From Phialophora verrucosa (lineage: Eukaryota > Ascomycota > Eurotiomycetes > Chaetothyriales > Herpotrichiellaceae), in assembly GCA_002099365.1 (NCBI GenBank), contig MSED01000009.1, forward strand, positions 2,348,348-2,412,347: a stretch of 64,000 nt of DNA, in the 5' to 3' direction. Numbering within the stretch: the stretch's first letter is position 1; each line of letters opens with the position of its first letter. A program made the position numbers and the translations under genes. The notes below the pieces were generated by a model. The model was not told where the DNA came from. It ran no database searches and worked only from the letters and a program-made list of their open reading frames with translations. Below, piece by piece: positions 1 to 11,316 of this stretch.

Positions 1-510
1 GGACATGATGATGGACAGGGATGAATCAGGCAACGACGTGCGGTGGACAACTGGAAGATGTGGGCTTGATGGGAACTACAGTCCTAGTGGGCGGGCGAGG
101 ACGGGGAGACTTCATATGGGGTTTCTCAACGACTGTGAGAAGTGTCTGCAGAAGGTGCCGGGGCATTACAGTCACATTATATGGACATGATGGGACGAGC
201 AGAAGCAATGCGAGATCTGCATATGACCGATTACGAGAAAAATGAGGGATGAATACGATGCGTTATGACTGCAAGCGAGAGGATGTGTTAGAGGCGCTAT
301 TGTTCACGGGAAAAGCTCCACCATGGAAAGCGTGCAGTCGTAATTCCAACATGGTGGGCAAGCGGGCTACTTTTTATTCCCGCTCTGAAACATTGATTCG
401 AGAAGTTTGCGCAGCTCCTTCTGCACAGAAAGCGCCGTTTTACAGTAGCTGTACAAATGATATGCTGGTATCTTCCGAATGCGAAGCCAACCAATACCAA
501 GCCCTCAAGT
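1..510. other. No supported gene (left edge)
   Basis: Several short overlapping open frames occur on both strands, none with a recognisable domain, codon pattern or splice structure. This stretch is the 3' flank of the minus-strand gene that ends at 511 and may hold its 3' untranslated region. Confidence 0.5.
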
Positions 511-1569
511 CTATTCTGAAGATTTACTGCTGGAGCTCCCCCTGATCCAGCTCAACCAACTCTTCCCCTGCGTACTTGAGGACCCAGCAACGGCACCTGC
601 CACATTGCTAGCCATGACATCCAGAGGGCCACCAATGCGCACCGTTGCTGATCTCGCGCCTGTGCTTGGTTCTTCTTCAACCTTCCTGGCAAGATACTCA
701 ACCCTGCCAGCCGGTACAGGCCGCCCCTTGGAGTCGATGCCTACCCCCGGGATTTCGCTGGGCGCAACCTGCACGGCCGTCCGAACGGTAGATCCAGGCA
801 AGTGCGCGGAGGGGGCTGTGGGCGCCACATGCTGCACTTCACCGTCGATCCATCCCTCCTCCCCGCCTCTCTGCTTCCTCGTCAACCTCTTTTCCCTCTC
901 CTGCGCTGTTTCCTCCCCCATCTCTCCTTTCGCCAGTTGTCCTCCAACAAGCCCCCTCACCCGCCCCCAGACGCCCTCGCTCTTCTTCTTCTCCGCCTCC
1001 TTTATCCTCGCAGCCTCCATCTCCTGGCCCGCCCTCTCCTGCTCAAGTAAATGCAACTGCTCTGCCGTCGCGTCGCCTCGTAAGAATGCTTTTCGCGCTT
1101 CATCCAACCGATCCAGCTCCCTCTCTATCCACGCGCGCTTCTGTCTTCGAGAGTGTGCTATTAAAGAAATCGTGCCATAGGCTGTCACACAACCTGCTAA
1201 TCCGGAAAAGAGGATCAATCCGTAGGCTGTGAGTCGGTGGGCGCGGTCGGCGATGTTCCGGCCGGAGGCGATCACACGGTCAAATGTAGAAGCGTTTTGG
1301 GAGGCCAGGGTTGCACGGTGCGCGGCGCGCAGGCGGGCGACCTTTTCCATTGGCGTCTCATTCGGGGGTGGTTGTGACTGAGGGTTAGGAGGTTGTGAGG
1401 GAGGGGGTGGTGTTGAGGGCGAGGGTGAGGCGGACGATGGTGTAGGCCTGCTACTCGTTCGTGAGGACGGCTGATATGTAAATGTTGTAGCATGAGGGGT
1501 TGTTGAGGTAAAGCGAGTGAATGTGTCTGCCGGCGGTCGTCGAGACATGTTGAACGAGAAAGTCTTCAT
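511..1569 (-). CDS. COX14-like cytochrome c oxidase assembly protein
   Basis: Single-exon frame of 352 aa. The first ~70 residues are Ser/Thr/Pro-rich and look like a disordered or mitochondrial-targeting leader. The conserved core follows (about residues 74-145): PMEKVARLRAAHRA, then FDRVIASGRNIADRAHR, then one hydrophobic segment (AYGLILFSGLAGCVTAYG) ending in a basic patch. That core is what I know from the fungal cytochrome oxidase c assembly (COX14) family, small inner-membrane proteins that help complex IV assembly. A charged coiled-coil-like stretch follows (about 145-210), then a low-complexity tail. The second Met (base 1548, MSRRPP) is an equally good start. The open frame on the opposite strand (479-1180) is a shadow. 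The family call rests on pattern recall; the open frame and single membrane segment are seen directly. Confidence 0.72.
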   Translation of the reverse strand: MKTFSFNMSRRPPADTFTRFTSTTPHATTFTYQPSSRTSSRPTPSSASPSPSTPPPPSQPPNPQSQPPPNETPMEKVARLRAAHRATLASQNASTFDRVIASGRNIADRAHRLTAYGLILFSGLAGCVTAYGTISLIAHSRRQKRAWIERELDRLDEARKAFLRGDATAEQLHLLEQERAGQEMEAARIKEAEKKKSEGVWGRVRGLVGGQLAKGEMGEETAQEREKRLTRKQRGGEEGWIDGEVQHVAPTAPSAHLPGSTVRTAVQVAPSEIPGVGIDSKGRPVPAGRVEYLARKVEEEPSTGARSATVRIGGPLDVMASNVAGAVAGSSSTQGKSWLSWIRGSSSSKSSE

Positions 1570-1877
1570 GTCGGGTTTAGAGCCGGGAATGAGAAGATGG
1601 TTCTGTCAAGCTGCTTCTGCTACACCGCCGACATGTACGAAGCTGTTTCGAGAAATGGTAACTAATGTACACGTAAAGGGCAAGAGAGGTGGACGAAGAG
1701 TTCAATTAGGAAGACTTCTTTCAATAGCAAAACGAAGCTTCGGAAACGAGCATGGCATGATCGATTGATGACCCACATTTTTGGGGGACTAGTACGGCGG
1801 AGTACAAGTCTAGCTACCTGCAGATCACGTCGTCCATTTTTAAAGCTTAGAAGCACGCGGTGAGACCCGCGAAGCAC

Positions 1878-2829
1878 TTACGAGGTCCCTTCCCTTTCGA
1901 TAGGTGAAGCCGCAGCTTTGGCTAGAACAACCCTGACAGTATCCTCCAGCTTCTCTTCTGGCAGCCCAAGTCTCCTGTTCCAAAGCCCCATGGTCTTCGA
2001 ATACCCACTGTACCCTCGATGGTTGAGCATGAATAGGATGATTGCCTCAAATGCACCCTGAACATACACTGCTCCCTTCCACGGATCTGACCCAATCTCC
2101 TCTTGTGCTGCTTTGCTGTACCTCTCCATCCTCGCATGTGTTACCTTGAACTTCTCTCCACCTAGTTCCCGAAATCTCTTCAAAGTCTTGTTCTGCGTGG
2201 TAGTGAAGCTGTTGACATACACATATTAATTTTCAGTCTCTTCGGGTGTTCCAGAATCGCGACAACCGAGCGGTGTATTTGCGCAATGTTCGTGGCCTCG
2301 AACTCGATATCCCTCCATCGAACAAGGTGACGCTCTTCTAGCAAATTTCAGCCCAAAACGCCCGGCATCTCGAACATCCAGTCGAAGAAAGCGCCCACGA
2401 TGACTGCCGTCCAGCTCAGGTCGCATGTCTGTTTGGCCTTGAGGTAGGCCACGGCCTCGTTTTTCTCCCCAAAAGGCGGGACTTGCTGGCAAGTGCTCCG
2501 GTCGGAGGTAGCGACGCCGTACTCTGAGGGCAGGGACCGACGCACACCTTCCTCGACAGAAGCATCGATAAGAAGCTTTTGTCGGTCGACTGAAACGTGG
2601 CGACGGTCGAGATGACGGCGTCTTGGACTTTCAGCGCGGCGACGAGCTTGTCATGGATATAATCCGTTTTGATGACATTAACGCCCTCTGGAAACGTTGA
2701 CTGGGATGTGAGACCGCTGAGGACGGACACTTCGAACTTTTTGGCTTCCAGAAGGGCTTGAACGATTGGTGCTCCTGCGGCCCTAGAACCGCCGATAACA
2801 ACAATCTTTTCGATGGGTCGGGTTGACAT
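1878..2829 (-). pseudogene. NmrA-like / isoflavone-reductase-like NAD(P)-binding protein, broken
   Basis: The start (MSTRPIEKIVVIGGSRAAG) is an N-terminal Rossmann motif of the NmrA-like atypical short-chain dehydrogenase family, which binds NAD(P) and acts as redox sensor or reductase. The frame then breaks. Near 2575 it slips by one base (a C appears lost in GACAAAAGC), after which the family hallmark RRSLPSEYG continues in the next frame. At about 2350 a TGA interrupts before EATNIAQIH. Near 2245 another one-base slip precedes PEETEN, followed directly by a TAA (2226-2228). The C-terminal part (VYVNSFTTTQ onward) is then open to 1878. Two slips plus two in-frame stops cannot be explained by canonical introns, because the family sequence is continuous across them. 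I infer a decayed gene; assembly errors could account for the slips but less easily for both stops. Confidence 0.75.
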
Positions 2830-3562
2830 TGTGGTTATCGGAATGATGTATTGGAAAGATGCTAATTTGGACGATGAAGCTACTGCTACATCGCTCAGCC
2901 TGAGACCCAGGATCGCCCGCTTTTATATTTTCATGCTTGACCTGGAATATCCCTCTATGGCTTACCTGATCTTGGTCGTCATAACAGCCTGTTCCTGCCT
3001 CTGGGAGAAGATATGTGCTTGTGTTCTGGAGCATAGTCTCCGGCGGTTGAACGGGGCAATGATGGGTTTCTAATGACCGCCGTGGCCGCTTACCATGTCG
3101 CATTCAATTACTGATCCTTCCGCGCGAAGGAGCTGTTCAAGATTGAAGACCAACCCAGGCTCCGGCCCACTATCTGTGTAATGTAGAACCCGCCCAACGA
3201 TGGGACAGGACTGTTGCCTCTGCCAATATAAAACGGTTTAGATTCTTCTTGTAAATGACGCCTCTGCGTTCATCAGGGTGTAGAACCCAGTCAGTGGACT
3301 CAATTGGTGACAGGCCTTGCACAAAGTAAGGAAGTAGTGCAGCCTCGTAAGAACGCAAGGCTGAATGTTGCCAAGCAATCAGGCGGTCTTGTCGCTGAAT
3401 GGATCCACTGTTCGACTTTCAACTTGCAGCTTTCGTCCTCCAACCCCCTTCCAGGGTTCGATCTTGTGGCCTCCACTAGCGGAATACGTCGTCCTTATTT
3501 GCAAAAGACTACAATCTGCCAATTGGAACAATCCATCGCGGTTACTCTAGGGATCTTCCAAG
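2830..3562. other. Intergenic, divergent promoter region
   Basis: Lies between the minus-strand NmrA-like pseudogene and the plus-strand DUF2458 gene, so it holds both upstream regions. I see no further gene; short open frames here lack recognisable domains. Confidence 0.5.
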
Positions 3563-4447
3563 ATGGAGGGCAGTCGCAACCCGGAGGTTCAGCGTGTACT
3601 GGCAGCGCTGAACAGTCTGTCCCACCAGCAACAGCAGACGCAGTACCAAACACCCCAGAATACTCCATATCCCAGTATTTTTCAAACTAGTCAAGTTCCG
3701 TTTCAGTCAAATTCAGCCAACTTCACTACACCAAGCATACCAGGCCTCGGCCTACTTCCACAATCAAATATTTACCACAGGTCCATGATTCCCACGTCCA
3801 CCAGTCGGGAACAGTCATCTACACCCGCGCAAATCCAGCACAAGGCCAGAATGTCAACGCCCCAGGCATCAGCAGAAGCTCTTCGCGGTAAAACTTCGAC
3901 CCCCAAGTATGACACTCCGGATGCATCAACCATCACTACCTGGCCAGCCGCCTTAAAACACGTCACTCGCCATCTCGTTCCCAACGAGAAGGTTGCAAAC
4001 AGGATCAAACATCTCATCAATGAGCAGCACAAGCACGAGCAAGAATGGTGGGCAGGTCGTGAAGCCATTGTTGAAAGACAGCAGGGAAGGACAGGCACTT
4101 CGCAACAAGTTTCGGCTATATTAAAGTCACTTGGTTCGAACGTGCCGGCAGCTTCGACAGAACCGCCGTTAACAGGTGCTGAGCAACAAAGAGCGAACGA
4201 AGCAGAATTGAAAGCATACGACGAGAAGGTCTACAAAGCTTTGTGTGCTATGACGGCGGACTTCGACAGGCAACTCAGAGAGATGGGCATTCCGTTCTAC
4301 GCTGTCAAGCACGAGTTGGTGATCTTAAAGGATGGACCGGAACAGACCCCTGGTCAGCACAAAGGGAAGATTGATAAGGGAGAGTTGAGAGAGTTGCAGA
4401 AGAGGATGTGCCAGACTTTGGAGGATCTCTTCGGCGATGGGGAATGA
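3563..4447 (+). CDS. DUF2458 family fungal protein
   Basis: Uninterrupted frame of 294 aa beginning MEGSRNPEVQRVLAAL. The first ~110 residues are Gln/Ser/Thr/Pro-rich and probably disordered. From about residue 120 the sequence matches my memory of the fungal DUF2458 domain: TITTWPAALKHVTRHL, then KHLINEQHKHEQEWWAGREAI, then KSLGSN, ending in a helical acidic C-terminus (ELRELQKRMCQTLEDLFGDG). The domain is largely helical with probable coiled-coil character. Its biochemical role is not known to me, and I assign none. The ATG at 3563 is chosen because the preceding open frame there is in a different frame and the conserved region lies wholly downstream. No introns are needed. Confidence 0.82.
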   Translation: MEGSRNPEVQRVLAALNSLSHQQQQTQYQTPQNTPYPSIFQTSQVPFQSNSANFTTPSIPGLGLLPQSNIYHRSMIPTSTSREQSSTPAQIQHKARMSTPQASAEALRGKTSTPKYDTPDASTITTWPAALKHVTRHLVPNEKVANRIKHLINEQHKHEQEWWAGREAIVERQQGRTGTSQQVSAILKSLGSNVPAASTEPPLTGAEQQRANEAELKAYDEKVYKALCAMTADFDRQLREMGIPFYAVKHELVILKDGPEQTPGQHKGKIDKGELRELQKRMCQTLEDLFGDGE

Positions 4448-5855
4448 AGAGGGAACCTCGAAGGGGATGATGACAATCATCCTAGCGGTATTGAACTTGC
4501 ATCTAGGCAGCCTGTTTGCAAGTGTCATGACAAATATTATGATTGAGGCGACAGGAACTTGTTCAGAAGTCGGCTAAACGTGGTCTGAAATGAGTGGCGG
4601 GTATCCGGAACGAAGGGCATCCATCAGGAAGGGAGCGATTATATTCCTCATTCGAGGAGCGTTATTCTCGTCCCCCCAGTAAGTTCCTGCTTCCTCAAAG
4701 CAGACTCGGCCAGTTGCTGTCTGGCCAAGCTTGTCAAACTTGACATTGGGGAACCGCCACTGACCGCCGCAGAAGTGGTTTGCGGAATTGGAACTCACGT
4801 CCTCTTCACGTCTCGCTTTCACCAATATCCCACTTCACCTCGAACTGAATTTACCCAACCGCGCTTTGTCTTCAGGCTCTCAGAATGGACAGCTTACTGC
4901 GATATCTCGCCATGGACAGGGGTCCGATCTTATCCTCATCTGCAATGGGGAGTTTTTCTTTGACGAACGTGGTGAAGGGGAATAGGCCTTGTCATGCAAG
5001 ACCGCCAGTGCAGATGGCCTTCCGATATCCGAGCCTGTTCGTTCATACAGAAAGATTCTGTGCTGAAGATGAAGAGTGCAAACAGGACACTGGAAGAGAA
5101 CAAGTCTCAGAGGCTTGACTCTTCGCGTCAGAAGCCTCATAAGAAGATCGAGGACCTGGAGGGGGCAATCGTTTGAAAAGAGAAGGCGCTGGGGAATCAC
5201 GACCAGCCAATCAGAGAATGAAGGGCGGCCTCCGTAAGGCAAAAGAGAGCTTATGGGTCGAGATCGGGATGATCAAGAATGCTTCCGATCATTTCATGAG
5301 GCTCGTCAGCTACGAGCGTGACCGCGCCCGCTGTCGGCGTGAGCGGAATCTCCGCATCGGCCACGATCGGTACACATCCATCGGTGTCGGGTGCAGGTGT
5401 TGCGACTTCAAAAAGTGGTATGATGGATAGGTAAATTGACATCGGGACGAAATAGAAGGGATCGGGCAGGAAAACATCTCACGTCAAGGGGCGAGATGAC
5501 GATGACATTGGTCAGATCGGATGGGGACATGCAAGTCACCAGTGTTTTGATTCCGAATCCAAGAAGAGTCTGTCAGAGTAACAGGCCTAGCTGCAATTGA
5601 GTCCAGTCCAACCAACGCCCAAAGTAGAGATGAGCTGGGGCTTTCCCAATGTACAGCGAGTCCTTTTCACTGAGTCGCCGATTCCTCCTGCCTTCACTAC
5701 TGTGGTGGTGATGGTTAGCGACCGCGATCGTGATGCAAGCTCCATCAACTGTCGCCGCAACCTACAACTTGTTTTCCACTGACTTCGCTTGGAACTCACA
5801 TCTTACCAACCTTTCATTGCAAGTCGGCAAATGCAGCTTCGTTTCCCTCGCCACC
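4448..5855. other. Long intergenic stretch, possible coding relics
   Basis: No confident gene. Around 5,000-5,430 on the plus strand, two adjoining frames have a lysine/glutamate-rich, coiled-coil-like composition (KKIEDLEGAIV, then GGLRKAKESLWVEIGM) with a stop and a slip between them. This could be a decayed coiled-coil gene or chance. A minus-strand frame (4574-4825) contains ordinary-looking protein sequence without a recognisable family. The last ~100 bases are the leader of the gene starting at 5856. Confidence 0.4.
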
Positions 5856-7327
5856 ATGGCTGAAGCGGAGCACAAACCCACCTCATACAGTCACTTTACC
5901 GCTTCGTCCCCAACCGCCGAAGAGAAAACGGACCTCACCGAACTTGCGTTCCAAGCAGATGCCTTGTCTGACGACCTCAACAAGCAACGCCAGCACTGTG
6001 GCCATGAGAGCACCTCAACCGAGATCTCCGACGCAGCCCAAGAACTCAGACTGCTTGGTGGTGAACTCAGAAGTCTCGATACTGCAGTTAATGCCAACAA
6101 AGATCTCTACACCGAAGCCTTTGGTCAAGATTTGGCCGAAATCCAAACTCACCTCGGAGGAATCTTCGAGGACATAGCGGACTGCTGCAAGGAGATGCAA
6201 AAGGCTAATGGCCCGAACACCAGCGCAGTCGGTTGGTTGGCTAAGAAGAGATATGTCAAGAAGCTACAGAAACACCTTGAGGCGAACAAGACCACTCTCA
6301 TTGTCATGCGTACCGTACTGCATCATGGCAAGGAATATGGCATGCACAAGTAAGTGATCCTGAACTAACAAGCGCTACATATCTGACATCCTTCAGCTCA
6401 CCTGGTCGCCTCGCCGAGTCTTCTCCTCACACCATGCAAGAAGATCTTGCGATCCTCGAGACCGTCTTCGCGAGCAGACACGCCATCAAGGACCTTCACA
6501 ACCTCGGAAGAAAGTCTCACGAGCACTCTTCCTCGACCTCTTCCGCTGGAACTGTCGATACAACCCCTTCTTTCAAACCCGGTGCACACGGTCGAAATTT
6601 GTCCACAGTTACTGGTGTTGATATTTCTGTGGTCGAGGACGTTCTGCCCACTTCCGACAAGAAGAAAAAGCAAGATGCTCTGGCACGAAGGTTCTCTCGC
6701 AGAGGAGTTCGCTTAGCTGTCCACAGCTCCATCATGGATACGAATGCTCATGACGTTCCGATCTCACTCCGGAAGAAATGGATATATCAGGCTCAGCGAC
6801 GGCGTACACCGGAGGACTTCAACGCAGGCACCGATGCAGACAACCCTTCCATTGCTCAGCTAAGCAAGATCTCTGAAGTCAATTCCAGCTCGGGACCCGA
6901 CGAGGCGCCACCACCTTCCAGCCGTCATCGAGCCCTGACTACACCGGAAAACATGAGCCTGAGTCAATCCCCCCAGCGATCAGACAGTCAAGCATCATCG
7001 GTCTCAGACAAACTCTCAAAGGCCCGGCAGAGAAGCTCATCTCTGGTCAGCTCGCCACTGGGCAGAAAGCTAGGAAACCTCATTACCAGATTGTCGCGCA
7101 GCAACCTCCGAGAGCGCAGATTGAATGAAAAAGGCAGCCCTCAGGCGATCGAGCAGCAAATTTACCCTCCCAGTGACGCGAACGCTCAATGTGATCCGGA
7201 GAAGAAAGAACGGGTAGGCCCAGCCAAGGAGATGTCGGCCAAAGAAAAGACAGGCTGGTCGTATCGCTTGACTAGGCCGTTCGTCAAAGAAGAACTTACT
7301 ACTCCTGATTTTGAGAAGGGATTCTGA
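5856..7327 (+). CDS. Two-exon coiled-coil / disordered fungal protein, unknown function
   Basis: Exon 1 is 5856-6349 and exon 2 is 6397-7327; the 47-nt intron (GTAAGT...CTTCAG, with AACTAAC as branch site) joins ...GMH to NSPGRLAES in phase, giving 474 aa. The ATG sits in a near-ideal CCACCATGG context. Residues ~20-165 are an alpha-helical, Leu/Glu/Lys-rich segment (DLTELAFQADALSDDLNKQ, LRLLGGELRSLDTAV, DIADCCKEMQK) resembling N-terminal helical domains seen in fungal STAND/prion-like proteins, but I cannot name a family. The remaining ~310 residues are Ser/Arg/Pro-rich and probably disordered, with phospho-site-like SPLGRKLGNLITRLSRSN. The reading frame and intron are seen; any role in signalling would be speculation. 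Confidence 0.75.
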
Positions 7328-7895
7328 GATACTGTGCGGTGATCCAAGTCTTGCGGTGGACAGCCACTCCCGGACCATAGCAAGGTATTATGTAACATGC
7401 TCATGCATCAACTATTGGGTCGGCTGGCAAATTGAGGACACATGCCATACAGTACAACATTGGCTATTGGCTTATAAGCTGTTGCATTGCTTAGCACAGA
7501 AATCAAATGAGATGTTGCGACCTCCACTTCTTTTGAGTTATCTACCCAGACGACAAAGCGCCGGTATGGACACCGTGTACTACAAGGCTGAACACGATGC
7601 CAAGCCTTCAGGGGCTCGTCGATTACATTTTGACGAAGCTTGAAGGATTGAAACAGCCTGTTTCTACCAGGCACCCGTCATTGGAGTGAACAGATCAGCC
7701 CATTTGTTTGCAATGGAAGCAGTGGCACATGTTACGCTTGTTACTGATAAAAATGAGCGCCTAGAGACCAAACAGGCTATGATGCGATATAAAAAGTGAG
7801 CATTTCTGTCTCACACGCCCGGTTTGCCGTTCCATCAGGTACTGCGTCTCCCACACGATCGTTATTATCGCAATTGTCTAAATATTCCCTTTCAA
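7328..7895. other. Intergenic
   Basis: Between two plus-strand genes; 3' flank of the first and promoter of the next. A TATA-like GATATAAAAAG occurs at about 7787-7797, about 100 bases before the ATG at 7896. No gene seen. Confidence 0.5.
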
Positions 7896-8727
7896 ATGCC
7901 TCGAAAACGCATTCTATCGATGACCATTGCCAAGGCGAGGAAGCTCCGCACGTGTCTTCGCTTTGCTGTTCCCGCCCGACAGCCCCGTGTTGTCATTGAT
8001 ATGTCTCTCTGGAGGGTTGGAGGGCCACGGGGCTTCCGAACCGCTTTCAGCGACTACCGTTCCGAATCAGACCCCGAGGATGAAGAAGATGCTGGAGGCA
8101 CCGAAAAGATCGATGACGGCTGGGTGACGGTCTCCGATGACGATATTGTATGCCCCGAATGTGAATGGGGCTGGGTATTTGTGGGGAACGGGTACATCAA
8201 CACAGCGCCGGCGACCGCGAGGCCTGTAGCCCTGTTGTCGGATGATGCGAATGGTGGGGGTTATGATGATTATGATGATGATGATGCCGTCCACGCATCC
8301 GATGAATGCTCTGGAGATGAAGCTTTTGGGGCTAGCTGTAGCGACTCCGGTGAGTTTCAGTCTCAGTCCCAGTCCCAAGGAGTACCCGGGCTGCCTCATT
8401 CCTGATATGATTGAAAGAATCCACTGCCGGTTTCTCTTCCACCATTAACCAGAGTCTAACTTCCCTATTGGACAGTAGTGGCTACATCACGCGGCGAAAC
8501 GACATCGGCATTGACATACCGAGGGAGCTTACATGTTGGCCGATACCCCAGACAAGGTAAATTTGCCTATATTTGAGGTGGGTTGATTACCATCACCGGA
8601 AGCAGAAATCGCAGCAGAACCAGGAGCAGATGCAGTGAGAGTGGACCACGATCCATCTCCACCCTTACCAGACTCTGTCTACGATGGGAAAGTCTCAGTG
8701 GTCGTCATTACCCGTCCCTGGGACTAA
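7896..8727 (+). CDS. Three-exon small acidic hypothetical protein
   Basis: My model: exon 1 7896-8349, exon 2 8476-8556, exon 3 8606-8727; total 657 nt, 218 aa. Intron 1 (GTGAGT...GGACAG) has a TCTAAC branch-like site 20-25 nt before its acceptor; intron 2 is GTAAAT...AAGCAG with a NAGNAG-type acceptor (a 3-nt alternative is equally in phase). Without splicing exon 1 runs on to a stop at 8405; splicing instead gives a continuous plausible tail ending VSVVVITRPWD. The N-terminus is basic (MPRKRILSMTIAKARK). The middle is very acidic, with an Asp/Tyr run (YDDYDDDDA) and a CPEC pair at about residue 86. I recognise no family. Exon 1 is well supported, the rest is inference. Confidence 0.55.
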
Positions 8728-9861
8728 CGGCTCTGCTCGAGTGTCCGGGGTGCAGGATTCGAGATTGGCTTGTATATTTGGCCACCTCTGCGCGCGGCCG
8801 CACTTTGAAAAGCCGGAGCACGAGGGTGATCGGGAGGCACAAGTACGGAGTGCTGTATGTCGAGAAATTCACCGGACTGCGTGCCGGAGTGAATGGCAGC
8901 GGAACGAAGCTCAGCTACGCTAAGAACTGCAGGGATGCAAGTCCGGAACGTGTGAGGCTGAACAAAGGTCTTTTTCTGTGCTGCACTGTAACTGGAAGAA
9001 TTGTCTTCTTCGCGAACATTACGCGCGCATCATAATATTGGCAGTTCACTTCAGTTTAAAGATCACTCTCGGTGATGTCCTAGACAGCTCAGAATCACGC
9101 ACCACATGAGATCAACATGGTTTATCTCGATCGACAACGCAAATGCGCCAAATGGCAGTTCGTCCGTCGAAGCACTTCGCTTGACTTGCGTTTGGGTTCA
9201 GACGATCACCATCTCAACGTCCCGTCGAGTGGAAGCAACATGCGCAGGCGTCCAAGGAGTAGAGCAGGCAACATTATATAGTCACTTGAATAGCGCTACG
9301 GCAACGGAGATCTCTACAGATGGACCTCTCGATCCTGAATCACCATTGACGCAGAGGAAAAGATGGTCCCCAAAGTAACTGATGGAATCTAGCTCTCTCA
9401 CGATCCCCATAATAGACCATGGGATCTGAGCAAACCAATGTTTTCACCAGCCACGAAATTGGGAGGCCCCAGACTCCTTCAGCGAGCTTCGGGCATCAAC
9501 CAGCCAACTGACAGACAGTCTAAAAGGAGTCATCTCCTCCTGTTTGCCCACCTGCGAAATATTGTGATGGTGGCGGGAATACTGCAAACGGGGGGATGGG
9601 TATATCAGAGTGCCTCCAGCTTGGGTTTCTCCCTTTTCTCCTCCTTTACTTGCTTGCTAAGGAATTATACTCCAGTAGATACTTTGGGACCAGGATCCAG
9701 AGTTAATAGCAGTTCCAAGCCCAATCGAGCAGATATTCAAACTAGCGCACGTATCTTCTCGTCGGCCTGCGATCCCAAAGGGAAATTCGAACCCAAATTT
9801 GCAGAGTCGGTGCTCCTCAACAGGTGGATAACCCCGGTCCATCCTCAACATAGCGACCAGC
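8728..9861. other. Intergenic, no supported gene
   Basis: Several frames of 80-150 codons overlap here on the plus strand, including ones at 8583-9035, 9106-9378 and 9438-9896. They compete with each other in different frames and none shows a domain or convincing splice signals. A TATA-like element (ATTATATAG) is at about 9272-9280. Confidence 0.4.
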
Positions 9862-11013
9862 ATGTCGGGCCTCGGCATGCCAGGATATCATTCTGAGGAT
9901 AACACGTATTTGTCTGGGTCATATAGCCAACATGACAGTTGTCGCGGGGGCGAGACCTTAAACGCTGCCACGACCGAAGGCTGCAAGACATATGGACCAA
10001 AGGACCCGGAGCATGCTCAACACGAGGATGACACGTACAATGCCAAAGTCGATGGATGGGAAATACTCGGACAGAATGCCCAGAAGATTGTAGAATTTGG
10101 CGGGCTGGGTATTTTCGACAACGCTGACGCTAATCGCAAGGTTGGTAGGTCCAGCTCGAAGTCCGAAGCCGACGATACGGTGAAGGCGAAGAGGCATTCT
10201 TCCACGAAGCGCCTCGCTGCCGACAAGGCTTGGGAAATTGTCCCACACGAGCCGGATTGGGATATGGTCAACCGGAAGGAGACTCGCGAGGCGCGGAGAG
10301 CAACCAAGCCGGACACTCCACAGGTTGAAGACCGGGTCTTGTACAACAACAGATCGAATGCAGAGGTGAATACGCCTGAAGGCCGGCAGTCGAAGCTAGA
10401 CTGCTCCGCCGCCTTCCCTTCTCAGAGCAGAATAGGAGAGCATGAACAAGTTGCAATCCAGAAAGAACAGGGTCTGGCACCACTACGACCAGTCCAGGCG
10501 ACAAAAGCCTTTTTGAGATTGACATATGAGCGACTCCTTCGCTCACCCGAGCAGGAAGCTCAAATCCAACCTCAACGTGGTCTGGTTATGCCCGCAGAGC
10601 CGCAACCTATCGCGATCTCGCGAAAAGACAACCATTCATCCTTTTCTCTCGGTGGTCGTCCAACTAGCCATGCTTCGAAGCACAACCCGTCCAAGCAGCG
10701 CCAGTTCTCGGTCGAGGAGAAGGATCTGCCCTTCCTCTTCCCCACCACGCAGTCGCAAGCAAGCACCGTCCAAAGTTCTGCGAAACTGGAATATCCCGAG
10801 ATTACCCAGAAAGCGCGTCCGGCGTCCATCATGGAGCCAGAATCTCCTGGACAAGCTGCCGCCGCGGCAACAAGGGAAGTAGCCCGGCGTATGGATGAGC
10901 GATTCACACGGATCCTCGACTGGCACGATGCTAGTAATCGCGTGAATTACAATCGAGATGATTGTGTGATGCTCTGTACGCTGTCTGTCAATAGTGCAGT
11001 TTCATTGAGGTAG
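9862..11013 (+). CDS. Disordered hypothetical protein
   Basis: Single frame of 383 aa starting MSGLGMPGYHSEDNTY. The composition is polar and charged, rich in Ser, Glu, Lys and Arg, without membrane segments. Two similar short motifs recur in the first half (DGWEILGQ at about residue 64, and KAWEIVPHEPDWDMVN at about residue 121). The segment QAAAAATREVARRMDERFTRIL (about residues 335-356) is predicted helical. I do not recognise a family and assign no function. Length and steady codon use without stops argue that it is real; the start could be later. The final ~20 residues (CVMLCTLSVNSAVSLR) are less convincing and could be read-through into an unspliced intron. Confidence 0.5.
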   Translation: MSGLGMPGYHSEDNTYLSGSYSQHDSCRGGETLNAATTEGCKTYGPKDPEHAQHEDDTYNAKVDGWEILGQNAQKIVEFGGLGIFDNADANRKVGRSSSKSEADDTVKAKRHSSTKRLAADKAWEIVPHEPDWDMVNRKETREARRATKPDTPQVEDRVLYNNRSNAEVNTPEGRQSKLDCSAAFPSQSRIGEHEQVAIQKEQGLAPLRPVQATKAFLRLTYERLLRSPEQEAQIQPQRGLVMPAEPQPIAISRKDNHSSFSLGGRPTSHASKHNPSKQRQFSVEEKDLPFLFPTTQSQASTVQSSAKLEYPEITQKARPASIMEPESPGQAAAAATREVARRMDERFTRILDWHDASNRVNYNRDDCVMLCTLSVNSAVSLR

Positions 11014-11316
11014 CAGACGTGATGGTTCACGATGAACCGCTGATGATGCACACCGGGAATTTTGATAGAATTGTTGGTGACAAGCATTCGAATGGCAACA
11101 CACTGAGACAGATACCAGGGATATTGCAGTAGTCAGCTCATCAACTCAAATTCTGTGCATGTAAGGAGTACATTTCTCAAAACGCCTTAATTCCGATCTT
11201 TCACAGCTAATGGGCCCCTTTGTCCTCGGTTATAAGATGAGCTTTGCGTATTTCCTCCTGCCTCACGTAATATACATAAGGCAACACATTATACTTACCT
11301 ACCCACTTCAACACCA

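Noticed and set aside
479..1180. 233-codon plus-strand frame
   Set aside because: Lies antisense to the COX14-like gene; its Pro/Ser-rich content is the mirror of that gene's composition.
4994..5430. Coiled-coil-like plus-strand frames
   Set aside because: Broken by a stop and a frame change; could be decay or chance, so only mentioned in the intergenic entry.
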